DNA of 50,469 bases from Rhizobium sophorae (GTDB lineage: Bacteria > Pseudomonadota > Alphaproteobacteria > Rhizobiales > Rhizobiaceae). Location of the stretch: the NCBI RefSeq assembly GCF_013087515.1, contig NZ_JABFCN010000020.1:1-50469 (forward strand). Reading direction: 5' to 3'. Each line of letters starts with the position of its first letter. Position 1 is the stretch's first letter. This document shows positions 42,617 to 50,469 of the stretch, in pieces. The notes beneath the pieces were generated by a model that saw nothing but the letters and a program-made list of their open reading frames with translations, was not told where the DNA came from and ran no database searches. The position numbers and the translations under genes were made by a program.

Positions 42617-44821
42617 CTAAGCGGTGGTCAGTACGCGAACCTCGCCCCGTCGACCGAGGGTGTCTACCACGACGCTGCGTCCCGAGCGGCGTAAGGCAAT
42701 GTCGGCCGAGCCGTTTCCGACCTGCAGGTGTCGCAGGATCACCTCATCCATGAAGGAGGGCAGTTGCGGCTCCGTGAAGCTGATGAGCAGGGCGTTCGGT
42801 TCGAAGTCGAGGCCGAGGCAGGATTGCAGAAGAAGCAGCGGTGCTGCGGCCGCCCACGCCTGCGGAGAGCAAGCAACAGGATAGAAGGTCGGTCCCTGAG
42901 CCCGCTGGCGTGGCAAGCCGCAGAAGAGTTCCGGAAGGCGGCGCAGGTCGATATATGTCGACGAGGCAAAGAGCCCTTCAAAAATGCGCGCCGCTTCAGC
43001 CCGGTAGCCATATCGGGCGAGACCGCTGGCGATCATTGCATTGTCATGCGGCCAAACCGAGCCATTGTGGTAGCTCATCGGATTGTAGCGTGCCTCGGTG
43101 GAGGCGATGGTTCGGATGCCCCAACCGCAGAAGGACGAGGCGCTCATCAGTGTCCTGGCAACCTGGACGGCTCGCTCGGGATAGGCGATACCGGTAAACA
43201 GGGCATGACCGGCATTGGAAGAGCGGACCCTGCAAGGCCGCTTATTCCCATCGAGCGCGAGCACAAAGGTGCCGAGTTCCTCATCGAAGAAACTCGTATC
43301 GAAAGCCCGACGAAGGCCTTCCGCCCTTGCCAGAAATTTCGCTGCACGCTCTGGCCTACCCAGCCAGCGGAATATCTCGGCTGCGGACTGCCAGGCGCCG
43401 TAGACGTAGGCCTGAACCTCGGCGATAGCGATCGGGCCTTTGGCGAGCGAACCATCGACGTGGAATACCGAGTCGTGACTGTCCTTCCAGGCCTGATTGA
43501 TTAAGCCTTCTTGCGTCAGCCGCCCGTATTCGACGAAACCATCACCGTCGCGATCGCCGTGCTCGTCGATCCAGGTGAGGGCTGCCTCGATATTCGGTAG
43601 AAGGCGATTGATTGTGGCAAGGTCGCCTGTACGCTTCAGGTACTCGCCTGCAAGCAGTATAAACAATGGCGTGGAGTCGATGCTGCCGTAATAACGGCGG
43701 AAGGGAACCTCGCCCAATTTGGCCATTTCGCCATAGCGCACTTCGTGCAGGATCTTGCCAGGCTCGGCATCTGCAGCCGGATCGACTTCCGTCGCCTGGT
43801 TTGCCGCCAGATGGCCAAGGACACCGCGTGCGATCTGTGGGTCGAGCCACAAGGTTTCGAGCGCGGTGATCAGCGCGTCGCGGCCAAAAACGGTGCTAAA
43901 CCAGGGGATGCCAGCGTACGGGTACGGGCCTTCGGGCTTGTCGGTCATCAGCATGTAGAGGTCAGAGACGCTGCGCCGCGCCGCTTCGTTGAATATTTCG
44001 TTGGAGGTGACGATCGATGCTGCGCGCGAGGAAGAGGAGCGCAATGCACGGCGCGCATCCCGCAGGCCCAGAAAAAAAGACTGGTAGCCGAGAGGCCGGT
44101 CGTTGGCCTGGTCGCAGCAGATCTGGATGAACAGCGACCGCGTTTCATGTGGAGCCAGATCAAGATCATAAATGACATGACCACTCCCAAGTTCGTCTGG
44201 GCGGGGATCGAAGGACAACTGCGTGACGCGCTTCTGATCGTCGAGGCCGATATAGGAGAGAAGAACACGATCCTGTTCCATCACGGACGGAAGATGGCGG
44301 CCCCTCCTCGCCCTGACGGTTCCGCGAACCTCGAAGAGATCGGCGAAGTCCGCCCCGAACGAAATTTCGATACGCACTTGTTGTCGTCGCTCGTCGTAGT
44401 TCCTTACGGCCAAGCGCTCGTAACAACCGGCATTCCACAGAAAGCGTGTCCTGCGCATATGAATGAGATCATGCTCAAGTGTGAGCTTCCCCGTCTCATC
44501 AAAGAGGTCGGGATTGGTGAGATCGCAGGTCAGCGTCGCATTGTCGTCGCGCAGCGTCGACGAGAGAAGCATCGGGCGCTTGCCATTGATCGTCAGATGG
44601 AGATGGGAGAGGTACCGCGTGCCCCGATGGAAAATGCCTTCCGGGCTGCCAGGCCCGGAAAGCGCGTCACCATTGTGGTCGAAGACGGCGAATGTGTCGC
44701 CGTGCTTCAGGGTGCGCGGCCGTCGCTCCTGCAGCGATGCTGTGGCCGGAATAAAAAACTGCGCGATCGGCGCCTGGCCGCCTGCAGGCGCGGAAGCGTC
44801 GTGTACAGAAGCGATCGACAT
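42617..44821 (-). CDS. Amylo-alpha-1,6-glucosidase / glycogen debranching enzyme-like protein
   Basis: The 734-residue protein starts at ATG 44821 behind CAGGAGG. Residues about 35-230 form the N-terminal debranching-enzyme beta domain (LKHGDTFAVFDHNGDALSGP, GIFHRGTRYLSHLHLTING). Residues about 300-700 form an alpha/alpha barrel with YPYAGIPWFSTVFGRDALIT and YNPMSYHNGSVWPHDNAMIA. The family hydrolyses alpha-1,6 branches or related glucosides. It lies 16 bp after the GT4 gene in one operon. Related pairs in rhizobia sit in stress regions, perhaps making or trimming a protective glucan, which is inference. Confidence 0.9.
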   Translation of the reverse strand: MSIASVHDASAPAGGQAPIAQFFIPATASLQERRPRTLKHGDTFAVFDHNGDALSGPGSPEGIFHRGTRYLSHLHLTINGKRPMLLSSTLRDDNATLTCDLTNPDLFDETGKLTLEHDLIHMRRTRFLWNAGCYERLAVRNYDERRQQVRIEISFGADFADLFEVRGTVRARRGRHLPSVMEQDRVLLSYIGLDDQKRVTQLSFDPRPDELGSGHVIYDLDLAPHETRSLFIQICCDQANDRPLGYQSFFLGLRDARRALRSSSSRAASIVTSNEIFNEAARRSVSDLYMLMTDKPEGPYPYAGIPWFSTVFGRDALITALETLWLDPQIARGVLGHLAANQATEVDPAADAEPGKILHEVRYGEMAKLGEVPFRRYYGSIDSTPLFILLAGEYLKRTGDLATINRLLPNIEAALTWIDEHGDRDGDGFVEYGRLTQEGLINQAWKDSHDSVFHVDGSLAKGPIAIAEVQAYVYGAWQSAAEIFRWLGRPERAAKFLARAEGLRRAFDTSFFDEELGTFVLALDGNKRPCRVRSSNAGHALFTGIAYPERAVQVARTLMSASSFCGWGIRTIASTEARYNPMSYHNGSVWPHDNAMIASGLARYGYRAEAARIFEGLFASSTYIDLRRLPELFCGLPRQRAQGPTFYPVACSPQAWAAAAPLLLLQSCLGLDFEPNALLISFTEPQLPSFMDEVILRHLQVGNGSADIALRRSGRSVVVDTLGRRGEVRVLTTA

Positions 44822-44837
44822 GCTGATGGCCTCCTGG

Positions 44838-45932
44838 TTATGCCACGACCTGAAGATCAAGGTCCTGACCGTTGGCACGGCGGAGCGGGGCTGCCTTGGT
44901 ACGCACGCCGGGAAGATTCCGGTAGATGTCCAGATAGTCCCGTGCCATCCGCTCGGCGCTGAAACGCGCCTCGAATGTCGCGCGAACTTTCTTTCGATCC
45001 ATCTTGAGCGCCCATTCGACGTTCTCGGCCGCGTCTGCCACGCTGTCGACGAGGATTCCAGAGACACCGTTGTCGATGACCTCCGGCACGGAGCCGCATC
45101 CGAACGCGATGACGGGCGTGCCACAGGCCATCGCTTCGATCATCACCAGTCCGAACGGCTCGGGCCAGTCGATCGGGAAGAGCAAGGCGCCGGCGTTGCC
45201 GAGGAAATCGGCCTTCTGATGCTCGTTGATCTCACCGATGAATTCGACATTCGGATGGCGCCTCACCATCGGCTCGATCACCGTCTCCCAGTAGGCCCTG
45301 TCGGCATTGTCGACCTTGGCGGCCATCTTCAGCGGCATTCCGACCTTGGTTGCGATTTCGATCGCACGATCCGGCCGCTTTTCCGGTGATATCCGTCCAA
45401 GGAAAGCAAGATAGTTGCCCTTGGGCTTTTCCGTGAATGGCAGCAGGTCGAGAGGGAGGCCATGATAGACCGTCCCTGACCAGTTGACCGGCGGCATTGG
45501 GCGGCGCTGATCATTGGAGATCGACACCAGCGGGATATCGGGAAAAGCGGAGTAGAAGGGCTTGAGGTCCGGCAGGTCAAGACGGCCGTGCAGCGTCGTG
45601 ACCGTCCGGTCGGCAAACTCCCGGATCAGCGGGAAATGCAATAGATCGATGTGGAAGTGCAGCACATCGAATTCGTGCGCCCGCCGGCGAATTTCCTCCA
45701 GCATCACAACCTGATGCGGCAGGTGATCTTTGACGGCAGGATTAAGACGGAGCGCCACATCTGAGCACGACACGAGCTTCGCCGCGGTGATCGAATCTCC
45801 GCTGGCAAAAAGTGTGACGTCGTGACCTTGGGCGACGAGTGCGTCAGTGAGATAGGAAACAATGCGCTCGGTTCCACCATAAAGCTTGGGCGGAACGCTT
45901 TCGGCGAGCGGTGCGATCTGAGCGATCTTCAT
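44838..45932 (-). CDS. GT4-family glycosyltransferase
   Basis: The 364-residue protein starts at ATG 45932, 8 bp after GAGGAGG. It has a GT-B fold: the N-terminal acceptor loop PPKLYGGTERIVSYLTDALV, the mid-domain YLAFLGRISPEKRPDRAIEI and the donor-site E-x7-E region WPEPFGLVMIEAMACGTPVI. GT4 enzymes transfer glucose or mannose from nucleotide sugars. Partnered with the debranching enzyme, it may take part in synthesis of a storage or protective sugar polymer. No membrane segment is present. Confidence 0.9.
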   Translation of the reverse strand: MKIAQIAPLAESVPPKLYGGTERIVSYLTDALVAQGHDVTLFASGDSITAAKLVSCSDVALRLNPAVKDHLPHQVVMLEEIRRRAHEFDVLHFHIDLLHFPLIREFADRTVTTLHGRLDLPDLKPFYSAFPDIPLVSISNDQRRPMPPVNWSGTVYHGLPLDLLPFTEKPKGNYLAFLGRISPEKRPDRAIEIATKVGMPLKMAAKVDNADRAYWETVIEPMVRRHPNVEFIGEINEHQKADFLGNAGALLFPIDWPEPFGLVMIEAMACGTPVIAFGCGSVPEVIDNGVSGILVDSVADAAENVEWALKMDRKKVRATFEARFSAERMARDYLDIYRNLPGVRTKAAPLRRANGQDLDLQVVA

Positions 45933-46018
45933 CGGCAAAACCTCCTCAGTTGAGCAAAGAGTCGACGGTAAAAATCATGTTCGCGTCCTCCAGAGGCACG
46001 CGGCAGGTGCAAAGTCGT

Positions 46019-46441
46019 CTATATCTCGAATGGTTGTTGGCGACGGGCTCCTTTCCGATAGCTGCACAGACCAAGGCCGCCAAACCGATGCGATTGAACT
46101 CGGCGACGACGGCACCTGTGATTGTCTTGGTTACTGGATGCGTCCTGCTTTCCGGGTAGCCTATCAGACCGATCCAACGTCTTCAGCGCTTCGATGATCT
46201 CGTCATAGGAGACGGCCTTGTCCGTACCGGGATAAAGGCGAAGGGCCGGAATGGATTCGATGGCGAAGATGTCGGATGCCCACGACGCAAGAATGGCGCG
46301 TTTCTCGTCCCCGCCGATTTCGTCGGCCGCAAGAACGTCGCGCGGATGACCAAAATGTTTGCCCGGATGCAGCAGATGAGCGGCGCTGATTGCTGCTACG
46401 GCCCCGTTCTGGCTGTTACTGCTGTTGATGTCCCCTCTCAT
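46019..46441 (-). CDS. Conserved-looking hypothetical protein
   Basis: The 140-residue protein is taken to start at ATG 46441. The middle (HLLHPGKHFGHPRDVLAADE, KRAILASWASDIFAIESIPA, SYDEIIEALKTLD) reads like a real conserved helical domain seen beside stress genes in rhizobia. I do not know its function. The last 50 residues are rich in Arg, Cys and Gln and look unlike the rest, so the natural C-terminus may have been lost to a frameshift. Its start overlaps the upstream small gene by 26 bp. Confidence 0.65.
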   Translation of the reverse strand: MRGDINSSNSQNGAVAAISAAHLLHPGKHFGHPRDVLAADEIGGDEKRAILASWASDIFAIESIPALRLYPGTDKAVSYDEIIEALKTLDRSDRLPGKQDASSNQDNHRCRRRRVQSHRFGGLGLCSYRKGARRQQPFEI

Positions 46442-46718
46442 TTTCTGGCTCCATGGATAAATCGATGGCACCTGGGTTGATGTTCCGCAGCTCACCGGAA
46501 AGCACGTCCCGCTCTCCACGGGATGCCGGTATGTCGGCGATCGTCATTGCCTCTGACAGAAGGACGTCGCGGTCTCGCAGTCCCCTGTTGAACAATCTGG
46601 CGACTGTTGTCGTCAGCGCTCCGACGGAGGCCGGGTCACCCGTTATCCTTTTGGCTCGGGCAATCTCTTTGACGACGCCGGCGCAAAGGCGTGCGTCTTC
46701 TTTCGATGGCAAGCTCAT
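46416..46718 (-). CDS. Small hypothetical protein
   Basis: The 100-residue protein starts at ATG 46718 (MSLPSKEDARLC). It is mostly helical (AGVVKEIARAKRITGDPASV, GALTTTVARLFNRGLRDRDV). I recognise no family. It overlaps the next gene, so the two are probably co-translated. It lies 60 bp downstream of groEL with a hairpin between. Confidence 0.6.
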   Translation of the reverse strand: MSLPSKEDARLCAGVVKEIARAKRITGDPASVGALTTTVARLFNRGLRDRDVLLSEAMTIADIPASRGERDVLSGELRNINPGAIDLSMEPENERGHQQQ

Positions 46719-46733
46719 ACACACTCCACAATT

Positions 46734-46762
46734 GGCTCGCCCCATGGCGGTTGGGGCGAGCC
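46734..46762 (-). terminator. Hairpin after groEL
   Basis: A perfect 10-bp stem (46734-46743 with 46753-46762) with a 9-nt loop follows the groEL stop codon by 15 bp. There is no T run on the minus strand, so it may only partly terminate and let the two small genes be read through. Confidence 0.6.
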
Positions 46763-46777
46763 TTGCCGATTGCTTTT

Positions 46778-48418
<1,641 letters not shown>

Positions 48419-48458
48419 TCAATAGGCAGCTTTTTGACTGATGCGCGGTAATGCGTGA

Positions 48459-48773
48459 TTACGCGGCCCGCTTCTGCTCGGCCTGAGCTTCGATAATGCC
48501 CAAGATGTCGCTTTCCTTCATGATCAGCAGGTCTTCGCCGTTGATCTTGATTTCGGTGCCGGACCATTTGCCGAACAGAATGCGGTCGCCAGCCTTGACG
48601 TCGAGCGCCTGGATCTGGCCGGCCTCGTTGCGGGCGCCGGGGCCGACGGCGACGACTTCGCCTTCCTGCGGCTTTTCCTTGACAGTGTCAGGGATGATGA
48701 TCCCGCCCTTGGTCTTTTCTTCGGATTCGACCCGGCGGACAAGAATACGATCATGAAGCGGTCGGAACGACAT
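48459..48773 (-). CDS. groES: 10-kDa co-chaperonin GroES
   Basis: The 104-residue protein starts at ATG 48773 behind TGGAGGA. It has the family start [20 protein letters not shown], the mobile loop GGIIIPDT and the roof segment [15 protein letters not shown]. It caps GroEL. The 5' region holds a heat-shock-like promoter and a CIRCE-like element. Confidence 0.97.
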   Translation of the reverse strand: MSFRPLHDRILVRRVESEEKTKGGIIIPDTVKEKPQEGEVVAVGPGARNEAGQIQALDVKAGDRILFGKWSGTEIKINGEDLLIMKESDILGIIEAQAEQKRAA

Positions 48774-48874
48774 GTTTTCCTCCATTGGACAAAAAAGATG
48801 ACGCAAAATCCCCTACCGGACCGGGCGACCAATTCGGACGGGTGCGAAACCTCACTCGAGCGTTCGCGGGGAAA

Positions 48875-48903
48875 ATTTATTTTCGGGATTTTTTGATTTC
48901 AAG
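48875..48903 (-). promoter_or_regulatory. Heat-shock (RpoH-like) promoter candidate of groES
   Basis: On the minus strand CTTGAA (48903-48898) is followed after 17 bp by ATAAAT (48880-48875), about 100 bp upstream of groES. The -35 matches the heat-shock consensus; the -10 is only AT-rich. Confidence 0.4.
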
Positions 48904-48920
48904 AGAGGCGGGAGAAAAAA

Positions 48921-48947
48921 TTAGCACTCGATGCCGTTGGCTGCTAA
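48921..48947. promoter_or_regulatory. CIRCE element with a degenerate right arm
   Basis: TTAGCACTC (48921-48929), nine bases, then GGCTGCTAA. The left arm matches the HrcA-binding consensus TTAGCACTC exactly; the right arm differs from GAGTGCTAA at two positions. It lies upstream of groES, as in other groESL operons under HrcA. Confidence 0.82.
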
Positions 48948-48978
48948 CATGCTGGAAAGGAACAATAAACGGCATCGA
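48928..48978. repeat. 11-bp inverted repeat overlapping CIRCE
   Basis: TCGATGCCGTT (48928-48938) is matched by its exact complement AACGGCATCGA at 48968-48978. The first copy covers the CIRCE spacer. This may be a second regulator site or an alternative structure. Confidence 0.7.
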
Positions 48979-49051
48979 ATGGTTTAGAAAATCGTTGCTG
49001 CCTGCATGATTTTGCGCCACCTTTGGCAGTGTCATGAAACGGAGATGAAGC

Positions 49052-49324
49052 ATGCAATTCTCATCGAATCTGGAGTGTCAGCTCAACGGCTACGGTCTCA
49101 CCACAGCGCATATCCTCTACCGGATTCCCGATTTCGAATCCGTCCTGCAAACATACGTTTGGCAGGACTACGATCTCGCTCCTGATTTTCCCGAAATGCG
49201 CAAGTTCCTGGACTTCTGGCGCGACAGCCTCGACGGACCGCTGCACTCCGTCCGCTATACACACCAGCGTCTGATCGGACCGAACGAATTGCGACGTGTT
49301 GAGGGCGAGTTCAAGCTTCACTGA
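49052..49324 (+). CDS. usg: Usg-family protein
   Basis: The 90-residue protein matches the small alphaproteobacterial Usg family along its length: LNGYGLTTAHILYRIPDFES, VLQTYVWQDYDLAPDFPEMR and GPLHSVRYTHQRLI. Family members are known as a small conserved protein, sometimes near tryptophan genes, with no settled function. Here it lies beside groES and divergent from it, with no trp genes in the window. A link to stress is suggested only by position. Confidence 0.88.
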   Translation: MQFSSNLECQLNGYGLTTAHILYRIPDFESVLQTYVWQDYDLAPDFPEMRKFLDFWRDSLDGPLHSVRYTHQRLIGPNELRRVEGEFKLH

Positions 49325-49418
49325 ACTCTTGAATTTGATTTTTCCGCTTCCTAGCTCATCGACCGCCCGAGACGTTAAACTCGGTGTGTGCGCCGTTTGT
49401 GTATGGAGTGACACCTGC

Positions 49419-49709
49419 ATGGAAGAGAATATCGACATCATCAAGAGCGTTGGCATCGATGAACGCGAAGAGATCATCGTCGACTTTGCCCGGTGGCTCG
49501 AGACCGCCTCAAAAGAAGCGCTGGTCTACGGAGAAGGAAAGTTCGCAATGATGTCCGCCCGCATGGCAGAAGCAATGCGGGTCAATGCCGACGAGCTTGC
49601 TCGCGATAATCCTGAAAAGACCGAACGTGTGCTGCAGCAGGCCAGCGCGATGATGGCGCAGTTCAAGGCTGCATATCCTCACCGGGTTATCAGTCGATCT
49701 GTCCACTGA
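49419..49709 (+). CDS. Small hypothetical protein
   Basis: The 96-residue helical protein is taken to start at ATG 49419 (MEENIDIIKSVGIDEREEII). It has no recognised domain. The frame is open further upstream to 49296 without a better start. It contains several Met and Ala-rich helices (GKFAMMSARMAEAMRVNADE). It may be part of the stress island. Confidence 0.55.
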   Translation: MEENIDIIKSVGIDEREEIIVDFARWLETASKEALVYGEGKFAMMSARMAEAMRVNADELARDNPEKTERVLQQASAMMAQFKAAYPHRVISRSVH

Positions 49710-49833
49710 CGGGGCGATGAGGCAGACTTGTCGGCGCGTAGATAGGCTGGGGCGTTTCACCTGCAAAAATGCGAGCGGATGAAGCCGAAAATCGTCCGAT
49801 CTTACTGGGGACGAAATTTTTCGCGCCACGGAT

Positions 49834-49862
49834 CTTGAATCCAAAATTTTCAAAAACCAAAT
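49834..49862 (+). promoter_or_regulatory. Heat-shock (RpoH-like) promoter candidate
   Basis: CTTGAA (49834-49839) is followed after 17 bp by CCAAAT, close to the CTTGAA and CCTAT-like boxes of alphaproteobacterial heat-shock promoters. It lies upstream of the ROSE leader of the last Hsp20 gene. Confidence 0.45.
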
Positions 49863-49902
49863 CGTTTTTCGCCAGTTGCTGAAGATAGAGCTGGCCTTGC
49901 TG

Positions 49903-49957
49903 GAAGCGCCGTATTTCGGCGCTTCGGTATCCATGTTGCTTCACGGAGGATATGGCT
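49903..49957 (+). promoter_or_regulatory. ROSE-type RNA thermometer of the intact IbpA-type Hsp20 gene
   Basis: A perfect 9-bp hairpin (GAAGCGCCG at 49903-49911 with CGGCGCTTC at 49917-49925) is followed by ATCCATGTTGCTT facing CGGAGGATATGG. The arrangement repeats that at 42155-42217 almost exactly in the last 30 bases. The TTGCT/GGAGG pairing is the ROSE signature. Confidence 0.8.
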
Positions 49958-50431
49958 ATGGCAACATCTTACGACTATGCACCGCTGTTCCGCTCGAGCG
50001 TCGGCTTCGATCGGGTCTTTAATCTTCTCGAAAACGCGCAGCGCGCCCGCTCGATCAGCGACTGGCCGCCCTATGACATCGTCAAGATAGGCGATGACAG
50101 CTATAGAATTTCCATTGCTGTGGCGGGCTTCACCCAGGACGACCTCGACATCACCTTCCAGTCCAACCTGCTGACTGTCACCGGCAAGAAGCAGGAGGCC
50201 TCTGTCGATGCCTACCTGCATCGCGGCATCGCCGGGCGCCCGTTCGAGCACCGGTTCGAGCTTGCCGACCATGTGCGGGTGAACGGCGCGGATCTGAGCA
50301 ATGGTCTTCTGTCGATCGATCTACTCCGGGAGATCCCGGAGGCCCTGAAACCGAGGAAGATTTCGATCCAGAGCACTCCTGCCTTAACATCGGTCGCTCC
50401 GGCTCAGATCGAAGCGCAGAAGGCGGCTTGA
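49958..50431 (+). CDS. IbpA-type Hsp20 small heat shock protein
   Basis: The 157-residue protein is taken to start at ATG 49958, 9 bp after CGGAGG; an ATG at 49952 lies too close to that site. It begins MATSYDYAPLFRSSVGFDRV and has an alpha-crystallin domain with YRISIAVAGFTQDDLDITFQ and a late GLLSIDLLREIP. The class A (IbpA/HspA) identity is clear from the SPLFRSS-type start and YLHRGIAGRPFEHRFELADH block. It is the undamaged paralogue of the frameshifted gene at 41677-42154. The two lie in opposite orientation. Confidence 0.95.
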   Translation: MATSYDYAPLFRSSVGFDRVFNLLENAQRARSISDWPPYDIVKIGDDSYRISIAVAGFTQDDLDITFQSNLLTVTGKKQEASVDAYLHRGIAGRPFEHRFELADHVRVNGADLSNGLLSIDLLREIPEALKPRKISIQSTPALTSVAPAQIEAQKAA

Positions 50432-50469
50432 TCGTTAAGTTCATCCAGTGAGTCAGGGGCGCCATTGCG

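Noticed and set aside
43745..44962. 405-codon plus-strand frame opposite the debranching enzyme
   Set aside because: It is antisense to a clear amylo-alpha-1,6-glucosidase gene, has no domain and no good ribosome-binding site.

Overview
The window looks like an accessory replicon (plasmid, chromid or genomic island) of a Rhizobiales bacterium, most likely Rhizobium, Agrobacterium or a close relative. The basis is high GC with alphaproteobacterial codon use, ROSE-type RNA thermometers ahead of Hsp20 genes, a CIRCE/groESL unit, a Usg-family gene, and dense ABC-importer catabolic loci with LacI, IclR, SorC, AraC and LysR regulators. No replication genes, rRNA, tRNA or CRISPR were seen.

Layout. 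1-0.3 kb: 3' end of a ParE-type toxin gene. 0.4-4.5 kb: an AraC regulator divergent from a five-gene enzyme operon (SDR, VOC protein, NAD(P)-binding reductase, two NTF2-like proteins). 4.5-5.05 kb: decayed SDR and class III aminotransferase fragments. 5.07-9.7 kb: an iron-type ABC importer on the minus strand. It has two unrelated substrate-binding proteins, and its first gene has been rearranged into a broken chemotaxis-receptor gene. 10.3-27.6 kb: a large glycan-utilisation locus with two LacI regulators, an IclR regulator, an enolase-superfamily enzyme, two paralogous family-5 binding proteins, an Opp/Dpp-type importer and two large unclassified glycoside-hydrolase-like proteins. Several operator-like palindromes lie in it.

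27.7-28.4 kb holds remnants of a gluconolactonase-like gene and a sugar permease, then a pair of 21-bp-spaced repeats. 28.5-37.5 kb is a polyol/ketose locus: RbsABC-type importer, SDR dehydrogenase, DhaK and DhaL, then a single 699-residue protein that joins a SorC-type regulator to a complete DhaK kinase domain, and a second DhaL. No DhaM is present, so ATP-dependent phosphorylation of a short ketose is the simplest model. The regulator-kinase fusion is the most interesting item in the window. 38.3-39.6 kb: divergent XRE and LysR regulators.

39.9-50.4 kb is a stress island: a DegS-like protease, three Hsp20 genes (one frameshifted), a debranching enzyme, a GT4 glycosyltransferase, two small conserved proteins, GroEL/GroES, Usg and a small unknown. 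Two Hsp20 paralogues in opposite orientation carry matching ROSE leaders and bracket the segment from 42.2 to 49.9 kb. Heat-shock promoter-like CTTGAA boxes occur at three places and a degenerate CIRCE lies upstream of groES.

All calls come from reading the sequence and recalling family features; no database search was run.
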